Below are positions 31,732 to 42,530 of a DNA stretch of 64,000 nucleotides, piece by piece. Positions within the stretch are counted from its first letter, which is position 1. Every line of letters starts with the position of its first letter. Below the pieces are notes generated by a model. The model searched no databases, was not told the DNA's origin, and was given only the letters and a program-made list of their open reading frames with translations. Origin of the DNA: Aplectana chamaeleonis (taxonomy: Eukaryota; Nematoda; Chromadorea; Rhabditida; Cosmocercidae); assembly GCA_029168955.1 (NCBI GenBank), contig JAPDOI010001555.1, positions 1-64,000 on the forward strand, given 5' to 3'. The position numbers were made by a program, and so were the translations under genes.

Positions 31732-32300
31732 AATGTATGAAAAGTCCTTCTGAGTCCGGTGTTTCATCGTAATACTTGTATTTCTTCCTGTGATTACCAA
31801 TGACCACAGGTCGAAACGTGTCAGATTTCTCTTCTGGTGACTTCTAATCAGTTCACAATGAGGGATTTTAGGGTTGAAATATACAATTCTTGATTGATTC
31901 GGGTATTGACTCAGTTATTTCGTATCACTGTTGTATGGTACTCGTTGAAAGCTGTTCAAAATGACATCAAAATCGAATTCGTAGGATCTGAAACAAGTTA
32001 TGGCTATGCGGCGCTTTCTGCGCGCAAAATTGCCGCGAATCCCCGTTTTTGCGAGAAAATCTGCTCGGTACGGTAGGGTTTTCGGCATGATGACGGACCG
32101 GAGGCCTGCGCCTAAGGCGCCTAAGGCTGCGGCCCCCCCTCTGTGATCGTCACACCGCGTCACACCGTACGCCTGAGCCTGATTCGGGAATGACCAAAAA
32201 AGAATTGTACAATCGAAAAAATTTTGGCTCCGTACGATACCAAAAACCTAAGAGAGCCCATTGGATTCCACAACAAAATGAAATGTTTCATAAAACTCAC

Positions 32301-33722
32301 TTGAGGTTGATCACCGAGTATAGCCGATGTGGTTGTTGTTGTTGTTGTTGTTGTGATCGCTGTAGTAGAGGAAGTGCTTGCTATCGAATCAGGCTGTTTC
32401 TCAGTTGGAGGCACAGTGGTGGTTGTGGTGGTGGTGGTGGTGGCAGTTGGTGGCACCGTCCTGGTAGAAGCCGTACTAGATGTCAGGACAACGTCATGCA
32501 ACAAGCGGCCAGTTGATAACGGCCTCCAGTGAGTCCTGAAGAATTTGATGACATACGCGAACAACAGAAAAAAGTATGTAAAAGTGGCTGTGAAATGCAA
32601 ATCTAAATTTCTGAAAGCGCTGTTATACACTGTTTCCATCGCGTCAGCCAATGAAGAGCCTAAAAAGCCGAAACTTTCCATGCGCGTCTCTGCTTGCAGT
32701 GTTGGGTGGCTATCCGAAGCAGAGACGCAGAAGAAAAGTTTCTGCATCTTTTCATTGACCGAAATGATTGGAACAAGCTATGCCGTAAAATTACCTTCGT
32801 GCCCTACCCGTAGACAACCATGAACTTTGTTCCCATTTGCGAGGTCATTCTCAAGTATAGATAGGTCCGTGCAGGTACGGCGCGGGTTGTGGATATCCAC
32901 ACCTGGGGCCTGAGCTGCGCAAGGGTGGAGGAAGAGGGGGGGGGGGGGTCTGAGCTCCGCTGGGAGACCAAGTGAGCCATTCTGACCGCAGGTACGTACA
33001 CTGTTTAAAATTGTTTTTTGCAAAGAATTCTACAATATCGTCGAATACACATAAAACCTTGTTGTAATAGAGTTTTCAAAAAGGTTAAAATTATATTAAA
33101 GGCTCTTCTACCGTTGAATATATGCGACATAGGTTCTGGGCGTGTATCCAGAATGCATTGTAAATGTGTTCAGATTGGAAATTATGGCCTGGGGCGATAG
33201 ATAAGAGTGGAGGAGATGAAGTGATTGACGAGGGCGACGAGAAAATCGCCAAAATTTTGCTCTTGGAGGGGGGGGTCTGAGTAAGTTTAGCCATGTCCAC
33301 ACCTCGTGCCGTATCCTGGGTCCGTGGCTTGTTTCCTCAAGAAAAACAAACATTTCCAACTCACCCACGGCCGGCGCTGCGTTCGCAGGCCCGCTAATCG
33401 ATTCAAGCCGAGAAAAGAGCGCAGCTGATCGGCTTGTCATACCGCCAGCCGCCGGTGAGATTTAAGCCGCCCGCGCCAGCCGCGGGTGAGATTTGAATGT
33501 TTTTTTCTTGGGGAAACAAGCCACGGACTCAACTGTAGTCGAGTTGATTACGTAAATAATGAATGAAACAGAAACACACCTGACAGTAGCCTCTTTCGAA
33601 ATCCACGAGGATTTCTTTTTAGCTGGAGGTGGCATGACTATGGGTCTGATTCGTCTCTCCTCGAATACGAGTCGACGATTATATTGCGTCGAGCCCAAAT
33701 TCGTCTCCGGTGCTCCTATGTC
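32301..33722 (-). CDS. Amino part of the fibrinogen-domain protein: cytoplasmic tail, membrane span and Thr-rich stalk
   Basis: Two - strand exons fit the fibrinogen exons by phase: 33722-33580 (143 bp, ends with two bases of a codon) and 32610-32301 (310 bp, starts with one base after a canonical ctttcag acceptor and ends in phase 0 at a gtgagt donor). The first encodes a basic tail (NRRLVFEERRIRPIVMPPPA, KKKSSWISKEATVR). The second starts with NLDLHF, a hydrophobic span (TATFTYFFLLFAYVIKFF), a basic RTHWRP, and two threonine runs of nine each in a mucin-like stalk ending ILGDQPQ. The stop-transfer order, basic side first, predicts a type II membrane protein with the fibrinogen domain outside. 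The initiating exon upstream of 33722 was not found, so at least the first residues are missing. The seven exons give about 383 residues. Confidence 0.65.
33320..33528. mobile_element. MITE, GTCCGTGGCTTGTTTCC family, copy 1
   Basis: The ends are GTCCGTGGCTTGTTTCCTCA and ggggaaacaagccacggac. Another copy with the same ends lies at 47650-47827. It sits 52 bases from the exon end at 33580 of the membrane-protein gene. Confidence 0.8.
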
Positions 33723-34281
33723 CTAAAGAACAAAAGGATTCACAAAAATGAACAGCAATTTCGCATAGCACCTACATACTCAATGAAAAAGGAATTCGGG
33801 CCCACACCAAATTTCGCCCACTAATTACTCTTACTTTTGGGTAGGGAGCGGGTGCAATTATAATACGGGAATTATGGTCCGACCAAGAGTTGAGCAGGGT
33901 TGCGACCCAGCGCAAAGGGGATCGCTAAAACTTTAGAAAAATTTTGAAGAAAAATCAGAATGAGGGGAGCTCGTCAATTTTTTGAAGAAAGAAGAAACTT
34001 CTCTAAACCACTAGGTAGGCTAAATTAAGGAAGTACTAGTCGCCTTGTGATAGTAAAACTGCACCGCTAGATTAGCTGTCTGCTGCGACCGTCATGGAAT
34101 TCTACGGTACGGTGAGTATTTGGTAATTTGGGCAAAGTATCAGATTTCAGTCAGAACTTTCATTCAGGGGTTATTCGGTGAGTCAAATACAAAATTGACG
34201 TCTGTTTGTCGACAAGGCGCTCGTAAAAATTTTTCCGGTTTTTCCAAAATTTTGGTCAACAGTGACGGGAGACGGGTCGTA
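33723..34281. other. Upstream flank of the fibrinogen-domain gene, nothing recognised
   Basis: The missing first exon or a trans-splice site should lie here or beyond on the - strand, but no convincing start codon followed by a donor is seen. Confidence 0.3.
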
Positions 34282-34510
34282 CAGGCCATAAAACGGCCAA
34301 TGTCTCACCGTCGACTGCGTACCACGCGCTGCGCGACCGCACGCGCGTCGGAAGCGAACGAGTTTTGGCCGCCGCGCGACGAGTTTTGACCGCCGCGCGG
34401 CGCCGAAACTCGTCGCGCGGCGGCCAAAACTCGTTCGCTTCCGACGCGCGTGCGGTCGCGCAGCGCGTGGTACGCAGTCGACGGTGAGACATTGGCCGTT
34501 TTATGGCCTG
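34282..34510. mobile_element. Near-perfect GC-rich palindromic MITE with TA duplication
   Basis: The left arm caggccataaaacggccaat is repeated inverted at the right end (attggccgttttatggcctg). Almost the whole 229 bp forms one hairpin with a gccgcgcg-rich centre. TA flanks both sides (34280-34281 and 34511-34512). The ends resemble those of the 39069, 50737 and 51333 copies (CAGGCTATAAAAC). Confidence 0.88.
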
Positions 34511-34512
34511 TA

Positions 34513-35943
34513 GCTCAGCCGAAAACTGGCGCAATGACCTGCTCAACCCCGCAAGAACTATTAAGAAGAAAAAGAAATGCTCTTCTTAAGGCTGTATTAC
34601 ACTTCGCTGAACAAAACACAAAACATCGAGAAAAAATTAATAAAACTGCGAGAATTTTCCGAGCATCCTGTTATGAAAATTATAATAACAATTTATTCTA
34701 TGGCCATTTTCAAATTAATTTTTAATATAATATTTTCCGTTAGAATCTGAAGTTTTTGTACCACTGGGTCCCAGTTTTTGCATGATTACCACAAGAGTCC
34801 ATGCGACCCTCCCCCCCACTTCTTCAAAGACCAGAACTGCGGCACCCTTGATATGATAATCGAGGGTGCTTTACCCTGATTCATGTATCCTTTTATTTCT
34901 CACGCGAGCCTTATGAGGACGTAATAAAACTATAACTATCTATACCCATAATAAAGATCCCAGTGAACTGAAATGAAAAAAGAGGCTGCAAGGTTAATGT
35001 GAAGCAACTTATGATTTTTTTCTTTCAAAATTAAAGATTTCAGGTCACTGGAGAAAATCATCGCTTGAGCTATGCTTACTTGTTTGAATACGTTCCAGCT
35101 CCATAACCCTATCGTGAATTCGAGTGGTTGTTTTTCTGCAAAAAAAGGGTGGTAGGAGCTGAGATTGTGCTACTCTTTATACTTCGTTGCTAGCTAAATA
35201 TGGAAAAACACCACTTTCACTGACATGCTTTTCAAGTAAGCGTACAATATAACAGACCGTAGTTTGGGATGTATAAGGTCACGATAACCCTCGATCGCCA
35301 AAATTTTCACAGAATTTCACAGTCCTCGCCCAATATCACAACGTTTGGTTTGAATTTCGTACGACCCCCAATTTTCAGTTGCAAAGCGAAACTTTCACGA
35401 CCTCCCCGCGCCCGTTGTTTCGCGACACCACCCCAAATTACTCTAAGCCCGCGCGTCCCACAGGGAGGACATTTTATACTGTGCCGCAATCTTTCGCTTG
35501 GTCCATGTGAGCAATTACCCCAAATTAAGTGTGGTGGAGAATAGGTTAAGCCCCATGGTAGACCCTGTCCCTTTGGAAGCAGGCAAGAATGAAATCACTC
35601 TCTCTTAAAGTCTAGAACTCATTCACAAGACAATGGAAAATGTCATACTCTCAACGACTTCTGGCCTATTTCTTTCTCCGAAGTTTATACTTCGCGGAAG
35701 GCGTCCCAGTTTTTCACACTCAAAACAATGAAACAACTGCCTGATAGCCTCAAACGCGAAAGATCTTTTGAAACTATCTCACGAAAGCTTGCTAGCAATC
35801 GAACCCCAGCCAAAGGGATTTTTATCTAAGAAAAAAGCCACTACTAACTAAGTTGTTAAGATGCTGTTAAGGAGCTACATTAACGGCCTCTCCAACAAAG
35901 CATCCCGAAATGAGAAACTAATAAGAAAAACGAATCTGACGCC
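34513..35943. other. Intergenic stretch, nothing recognised
   Basis: AT-rich sequence with short open frames only (for example 35269-35544). No domain, RNA gene or repeat structure was recognised. Confidence 0.35.
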
Positions 35944-36827
35944 TTAAAGGCACAGTCCAAATTCAGAATGAGGATTTTGTTTTCCTGCCTATCTTGGATA
36001 AAACTTCACGCTGATCGCAATGGTGTCCCCAGAATCGCTCAAAACTCGCTACGAACAGAATTATAGCCCCTCAAAGGTTTTCAATTTGAACGGCGAGAAG
36101 TTTGCGGACGAGTTGTCTCGAACCTGTTTCATCTCGTTATTCGCGGCCATCGTTCTGAAGCAGGTCGCCATATAAAGTCAGACCGAAAACAAATAAAAGA
36201 ACATAGATTTTGAATAAAAGCACTCGCGGTTCTCTGCCCTATTGAGATCGGAAGCTTGCCGGTGGGCGTCACCCATTTTTTTCTTTGATGGAGACTTGGT
36301 CGACTTTTTCTCGCCTTTTCTCGCTTATTTGAGCGAATTGAGATTCCGCGCCAGGGCTGGGCACACGTCCCGGCATGGCAATTCTGAATATGCACATCCC
36401 TGGCTCGGTAATTTTTAGGCACCCCCTATGGAAAATCTAAATCGGCTATTTTCCAAAAAAGTTGAGCACAACAGCCACGATTTTGACATCCTGGTTTCGA
36501 TAAAAAATAATATAAAAAAGCACTGACTAGAGAAAATCCCGAAAATGTCAACAAAAAAGGTAGTGTAATTTCTAAACTTCAAAACGATTCCATGAAGAAT
36601 TTGTTAGCAAGACGGTAAGTTATGACAAAACATTACAAAAATTTCATTACAAAACAATTGAACAATTACAAACAACAGAACTACTACTATTGCGATAATT
36701 AATATTTCCTGTCGAATGTTTTAATAAACCTATGAAGTTAATCTGTGTTTGGGTGTTCTGATGTGGAAATCAGAACTATTTTGTGTTGTGGAACAATGTT
36801 AGGATTCACGTGAGGCGTAGGGAGTGG

Positions 36828-37690
36828 GAAACCCGAGTTTTACCCTCTAAGAATGCCGCAGTCCCTTGAGGATTCGGCTTGCCGTGCGATACGGTGTTTG
36901 TACGCAGCTACACAGCGCACACGGGAGTGAACGCGCACACAATATTAATAAATAAATGTATTTTATTACAAAACGGGGAAGAGAAAAGGATTGAAACTGA
37001 AGGAAATGGAAGATGGTGAAGGTAAACTATTCTGGATATAGCCATTTTGGAAATTTAATGTAAATAAACAAAGTTGAAGCGGGGGAAGTATTTAGCCGTG
37101 ACAAGGTTCATTCAAACGAACCTAGTTGATCAAAAGTAGCATTAAACTTGCGAGCAAAGGGTATTGTGAGAAAGAAGAGAATCTGGAAAACATTTTAGCT
37201 TCAATAGGATCGATTTTTATTGTGATTGAAGGATCTTAAATCTCGTCCCGGTTTTACACTGAAAACCGGGACAAAGCCAGGACGAGTGTAAAGGTCCTTA
37301 AGGTACATTGAATATCAAACCTATTGATATTAAGATGTTTGCCAGATTCTCCTCTTTCTCTCAATGCTCTTAGTTCTATTTTTATTGGTGTTTTTTATCA
37401 ACTAGGTTCATTTGAATGAACCTTATCAAGTCCAAAAAATTCACTCCGCTCCAACTTAGTTTGTTTACATTAAATTTCTATAGTGGATACATTGAAAGTA
37501 TCCTATTTCTGCCTTCTTCCATTTACTCTAGTTTCAATCATTTTCTCCGCCCCGTTCTGTAATAAAATACATTTCTAATTAATATTGTGTGCGCGTCTAC
37601 TCCAGTGCGCGCTGTGCAGCTGCGGACAAACACCTTATCGCACGGCAAGAGAGATTACGGCATTCAAGGTGGATAAAACTCTGGTTTTTA
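36828..37690. mobile_element. Foldback element
   Basis: Arms of about 290 bp (36828-37115 and 37395-37690) are inverted copies. They share acaatattaat with aaaatacattt, the aaggttcattcaaacgaacc block and the pair gccgtgcgat / atcgcacggc. The spacer is about 280 bp. It lies inside the hAT-like element. Confidence 0.75.
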
Positions 37691-37867
37691 TGTACAGGGT
37701 ACTTCTCAATGAGGACGACACAGTCATTCGCTTCTTTCATAGGAACTTGCAATCTTTACAGTTGGCTCTCTTCATAAGTCACATTCTCATAAATCAAAAT
37801 CTGTTGACTGCTTGTGATACTGACTGTGCTATCTGTACTTTTAAACTGTCGAAATCAAGCCCAGCCT

Positions 37868-38000
37868 GCTCGGATGAGTCGTGGCGGAGTAAGCAGCGGA
37901 GCGGTTGGTCTTGGCAAAATACATATAACAGTGATAAGGAGATTTTGACATGATAAGCCCGATAAGCCTTGCTTCGATCGGCTAAAAATGAGCGAAATAA
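37868..38000 (+). repeat. Short dispersed repeat, GATAAGGAGATTTTGACATG family, copy 1
   Basis: Contains gtgataaggagattttgaca and gataagcccgataagcc. Related copies lie at 47838-47970 (inverted) and 52798-52920. Probably a small MITE with ends near gctcggatgagt and gatcggcta. Confidence 0.7.
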
Positions 38001-38528
38001 GATATACATCATTTAGCTAATTTTTTTGAGCTTGAACGATAGCTTTCCTGGGCGCTGTCTTTGTATCTTTGCCTCGAATCGGTAGCCACCCGCGTAATAA
38101 ATGAACGTTGAACCAAAGCAACATGACGCTACATCAGTCCTTACCTCCTACAAGATAACAGAAGGGTGTTTATTCCTTCATCAAGACAAACTTCGACAGC
38201 AACCATGAATTATTGCAAACACAACCTGCACATCTATCTATAATTTGAATTCTTCAACTGTTCGCCTCAAAAAGCAGAGAAGTAGATATGACAACTCAGA
38301 AGAATAGTGTGCATTTTTTTCCTGATATTCGACAGAACATGCACTTCGTTCTTTTTTTGGTGTTCGGTTTAGGCACCCCCCTTTGCCCTCTCTGCAACAT
38401 CCAAAATGCACCCCCCTACGGTTAGCCGGGACGCGTGCCCAGCCCTGTTCCCGCATGGCAGGGTTGCTATACACGGCGGCCGCAGTGAAATATCAAAAAT
38501 TACCCCTGAGCTTGGACTGTGCCTTTAA

Positions 38529-39068
38529 GCAAGCCACGACTCAAACACTACCATTAATGCTCTAGGGAGACGAAAAATTTTCGACACAGGACTTGGGCAA
38601 GAAAAATTCATTAAAAAATTATGTTCTCATGTTTATGACGATTTTTTTTGAAAAAAGCAAACTCATAATCTCTTCCACGGATGTACACTGCCCAAATCAA
38701 AAGCGTGCTCATCTGAATGAAGACTTGTAGCGGCCAGATGGCATGTCGCGTGAGGCGGAGGAACGCGTTGCGTGTCGCGCAGCGGCATACCACCACTCGC
38801 GTTGATTGAGTCATTTTCCTTCAACGAGTGGTCTTGATACTCGAATGCTTACTATCCATATGACATGAAAAGTGAAGGAAGATTACAGAAACGAAGTGCA
38901 TATAAAAAGCAAGCGTCTATCGGATTGAAAGTGTCATAACTCTGCGTTATATTCCACAAAAGAGAGTGCCCTATACCCAAAGACGGTTCATATACTGGAA
39001 CATAATCATTTTGTTTGAGTTGATTCCATGGTATGCCGATGACTGCGGCCAAATATCGACCCTTACTA
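38529..39068. other. Stretch with two - strand open frames of unknown nature
   Basis: The - strand frames 38611-38814 (with VFIQMSTLLIWAVYIRGRDY, a possible membrane span) and 38852-39052 look protein-like but no family is recognised. They could be exons belonging with the membrane-span frame at 39418-39668 on the same strand; splice junctions could not be fixed. Confidence 0.25.
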
Positions 39069-39218
39069 CAGACTATAAAACCGCGAAATTCTCATGGTTC
39101 CTACGCGTGATGGAACGGAGCGGAGGTTAGAAACCGCGAGAGATCGCATGACAGACGGAGGGAGCAGCATCGCGCGCGCCGTTCGCGCCATGAATGATGA
39201 GAATTAGGTTTTTTTACA
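39069..39218 (+). mobile_element. MITE, CAGGCTATAAAAC family, copy 1
   Basis: It starts TA-CAGACTATAAAACCGCGA and contains tggttcctacgcgtg, shared with the copies at 50737-50890 and 51333-51486. About 150 bp; the right end is degenerate. Confidence 0.7.
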
Positions 39219-39417
39219 GGGGATAGCTTTGGAAAGTTTTTCGGTCCCGATACCAATACGTTGCGATGTTGCATTTTTGTGATTCAAATGTGTAGCCAGA
39301 CCTCATACACGCGGGAACTGGTGATACGCCGCGACGCGTCAAGCGTAGCGGCGTCTCCTCGTCGGGCGCTACCAACCACCTTCCCTGCACGCACATTTGT
39401 CTACAGAATAGAGTACA

Positions 39418-39668
39418 TCACAGATATAAACCTCGAGGAGGCAAAACGAAGAAAAAACAACGAAGGAAAATAAAAGAACGCGCCATAGAGTCAAAATCCA
39501 TGTAACCAGGATGAATTTCATGATGAATGTACGCTACGCTCTGATCATCAGTGTCGACTTTCCCTTCTTCGGCGCCGTCTGTCGCAGGCTGACGCAAAAT
39601 TATTACCAGAGCAATACCAGTAAAGAGAAGTAGCACGAAGAAGGCCACTGCGATAGCCAGAACACATT
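39418..39668 (-). CDS. Possible exon encoding a membrane span
   Basis: After a canonical acceptor (aatttgcag, ending at about 39669 on the - strand) an open frame encodes KCVLAIAVAFFVLLLFTGIA, then LVIILRQ and an acidic stretch (GAEEGKVDTDDQSVAYIHHE). The first 25 residues form a clear membrane span. No downstream donor could be chosen with certainty and no family is recognised. It may be an isolated or decayed exon. Confidence 0.35.
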
Positions 39669-40355
39669 TCCTGCAAATTAATAAATTAGGGAAGTGAATA
39701 GAGAAACGTCACAAATGAGATCTTCACTCATCAACACTTGAGGCAGTCTTCCCTTCGAAATACACTGAACACCTATTGCACGCGTATACGCGACGCATAC
39801 AAACTGATGCTCTTGGCCTAGCGCATACTTCTTGCTACGGGCGACGCAACAGTGTTTGCCATGCATATCGATCAAAAATAGGTAAGAAAGAGAAGCGCTG
39901 TCGCTGTCGCAGAAAGGATGCACTAGGCTTAACTCACACACTGTGAGGATCGAAATCAGTCACAATGCGCTTTCGATTCGACTCCCAAGCGCTTTGGATG
40001 ACAATAAGGGCCGGTTTTCCTCCAGCTGCATCGGACCGTCAAGTCTGTCAAACGACAGCCCGAACTGCAACGCTCGAGGCTTTCGATTCGATCAAGATAC
40101 GCTTTCGATTCGACTACAAAGCAAATTGAACGACGACCAGGCAACGACACTCCTCACTGGATGCCATTCTATTGTTCTACGATTGATAAGGCTCAAATCA
40201 ACAACACAACACGTATGTAGGACGTTCAATACTGTAGAGAGCACCAATAGACTTTTGAGGAAGCTCTCAGAAGAACAGCGTGACAAACTTTTTAGAGGAT
40301 TTCTGACCAATGACGGGGTCTCCTCCATGGTCCACAGCGCATAGAGGCTCTCTCG

Positions 40356-40363
40356 CTGTGGAC
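40356..40363. repeat. 8-bp target duplication of hAT element 2
   Basis: CTGTGGAC here and at 41773-41780. Confidence 0.9.
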
Positions 40364-41772
40364 CAGGGGTGTGCGGAAATTTTTTAAAAAATTTCAGAAA
40401 ACAGAAAACAGAAAATCGAGTTTGTCAGAAAACAGAAATCAGAAAACAGAAAAATTTCAGAAAAAATACTCATTGCGTTTTAAAAAAAAATTTTCAAGTG
40501 GAGAGAGGATGTAATTCTGAATACCTTTGCCATACTTAAAATATAGTATCCACGGAACTGCACAGATCACCTGTAAGGCATTGGTAGTAACATTGTCGCG
40601 TCAATGACGGATATAAGGTCATTAAAGACACGCTGATAGTCTTGGCCGAGAAATAGGCTCAACAACTGATCCTGTCGAGCAGATTCTCGAGTATTTCTTG
40701 ATTATTCCTTGGCTGCTAGGTGGCTGCGACCATGTTGTTCGCGAAATAATCGAGGAATAACCGAGAAAACATGGGTAGTTGAACCGACGGCGGTGTTGAC
40801 ATCCAAATCTGACTCAGCAATGCGTCTTACACTCCCCTTTGAGAGCATTCTTTCGCGGCTGTTTCTCGACGACCATTATTTGACGCCTATTTTGCGGCAA
40901 CCAGCTATTCTCTGAACACGACCTTGTCCTCGGCTACTGCGCCAAAATCATGCATTTTGTGGTAACTTATCGGCTATTGCTCGGCCAAAACTCTCAGAGA
41001 ACTCACCCGTATGGTAGAACGTCAGCACAATAAGGGTTGCATCCTAGGACAGACATCGGGTTCAGACCCTCGCTGTGTGCAGCAGCTGCTGCGAACAACT
41101 AACTGCAGCAGCTGCTGACAAGGAGAAGTTGAATTCGTGCTCCTCCCTGGGATGCTACCCCTATTGTGCCAAAGTACTACCCTACGAGTGCGTTAGCAGG
41201 GTTACCGGTAAAAACGATTGTTGAAATTTCTTTATAAGAATGCAGGTCTGGCCATCACAAAAGTAAAAATAAGTGACAAGTTGCATGGAAAACGCACAAA
41301 AGCAAGTAAGAACGGCTAAATGGTAGGTGTACGCACACCCCCAACTAACAGGTTTTTTATAAATGCATATTTTCCGCCTTCTATTTTGCCGCTAAAAAAG
41401 TTAGTAGTCTCTCGATGTCTAGCAGCTACTTTAACTGCAGAATAAAAGACGACAAAACAAGCAATTGTAGAAATCTAGTTATTCGTGGGCGGGCTGAGAC
41501 CCAGCAATAGCTTGTTTTTGAGCGTTTTTTCTCCGACTTTCCACTTATTTTCACTTTTGTGATGACCAGGGCTACCTTCCCAAAAAGATACCACAATCAA
41601 CTTTTTTATCGCGAACCCTGCCCTTAACAGCAATCGTACATTGAATACAAATAGTACCTCGTAAAGGACTAAATAAGCTGCGCTGTACCACAGATCCGGA
41701 TTTCGTTCATTTTTTCTGATTTTTTTGCAGATTTTTCAGAAAACAGAAAACAGAAATTTCCGCACACCCCTG
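40364..41772. mobile_element. Non-autonomous hAT element 2
   Basis: The ends are CAGGGGTGTGCGGAAATTT and AAATTTCCGCACACCCCTG, perfect over 19 bases, with an 8-bp CTGTGGAC duplication. Both subterminal regions carry many CAGAAAACAGAAA repeats (40397-40460 and 41725-41755), which parallels the TTCCGTTTCC arrays of hAT element 1. Length is 1409 bp; no transposase frame. Confidence 0.94.
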
Positions 41773-42164
41773 CTGTGGACCATGGCAAAGGCGTCATAGC
41801 TTCGTCACGGGATGCGGTGGGGTCGGCCTCGGGAGAAAGAACGATCCGAACTAATGAGCCCGTCGTTAGCGTTTAATAAGAGATTAGAAAATTTTCAGAT
41901 CGAAATTCAAAACGACCCTTGGAAATTAATTTTCACGTGTGATACAATCGATTGTATCATACCTAAAAGCTAGCTTCCAAAGAACGTTTTGAACGATCTG
42001 CAAAAGCTTGTTCTCCTCTTTGGGTCCCGGACTAACATTACCGCACATTGCTGCAACGCAAAAATGGACAATTCCGAAAATACTAGTAAATTTATAATTA
42101 CAATCTTGGACTTGGACATTTTTTGAAAGGCCCCATCAGTGTAGCGTACTTCAGCTCGGATTCA

Positions 42165-42530
42165 AGCGGGGTTGCGAAAATTCGCACCGGGGGGTGAGGG
42201 GAGGAGCAAAATTTTCTATTCGAAAAGAAGGTTGGAGGGAACGCAAAAAATTCGGTCCAAAAATCAAAATTCGGTGAAGATATCCCAACAGTTCTCGATA
42301 TTTTCGGTCACCAATGGGAAGGATCTTAGCGTTGCTCAGGTTTTAGACGCTTGAGCCCGACAGCTAAACGAATTTTCGGCGTCTGACAGTTTTAGCAATC
42401 GAATATAAACTGCCAAGAAGTTGCGCCTCAGGTGGGGGAAAGTAGCGAAAATTTTGGATTTAAATTGATGACGAGGGGATCGCTCCGAATTCGAAAAATT
42501 ACGCTACACCCCGCTTGACCCTGCATCAGC
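42165..42530 (+). repeat. Dispersed repeat with CAAGCGGG ends, copy 1
   Basis: It runs from ttcaagcggggttgcg to cccgcttgaccctgca and is G- and A-rich inside, with short blocks (gaaaattttggatttaaatt, attcgaaaaattacgc) echoed at 49440-49955. Likely a MITE family with ends TGCAGGGTCAAGCGGG. Confidence 0.55.

Larger units (their letters stand above)
36352..38447. mobile_element. hAT-like element 3, nested in the MITE
   Basis: The ends are CAGGGCTGGGCACACGTCCC and gggacgcgtgcccagccctg, inverted with one mismatch, close in type to the hAT ends at 23398 and 40364. The flanking 8-mers are only partly alike, so the target duplication is decayed. A 13-mer TTTAGGCACCCCC occurs directly at 36414-36426 and 38368-38380, which may mark yet another insertion inside it. 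Confidence 0.65.
35948..38524 (+). mobile_element. MITE, AGGCACAGTCC family, interrupted by a hAT-like element
   Basis: The outer ends are AGGCACAGTCCAAATTC and gagcttggactgtgcct, with TTAA on both sides (35944-35947 and 38525-38528). The uninterrupted relative at 62334-62810 is about 475 bp, so some 2.1 kb is inserted here. The break falls at attccgcg (about 36350), where the hAT-like ends begin. Confidence 0.8.

Noticed and set aside
32190..32532. Val/Cys-rich + strand frames over the GTT repeats
   Set aside because: They are antisense readings of the threonine codons of the stalk exon.
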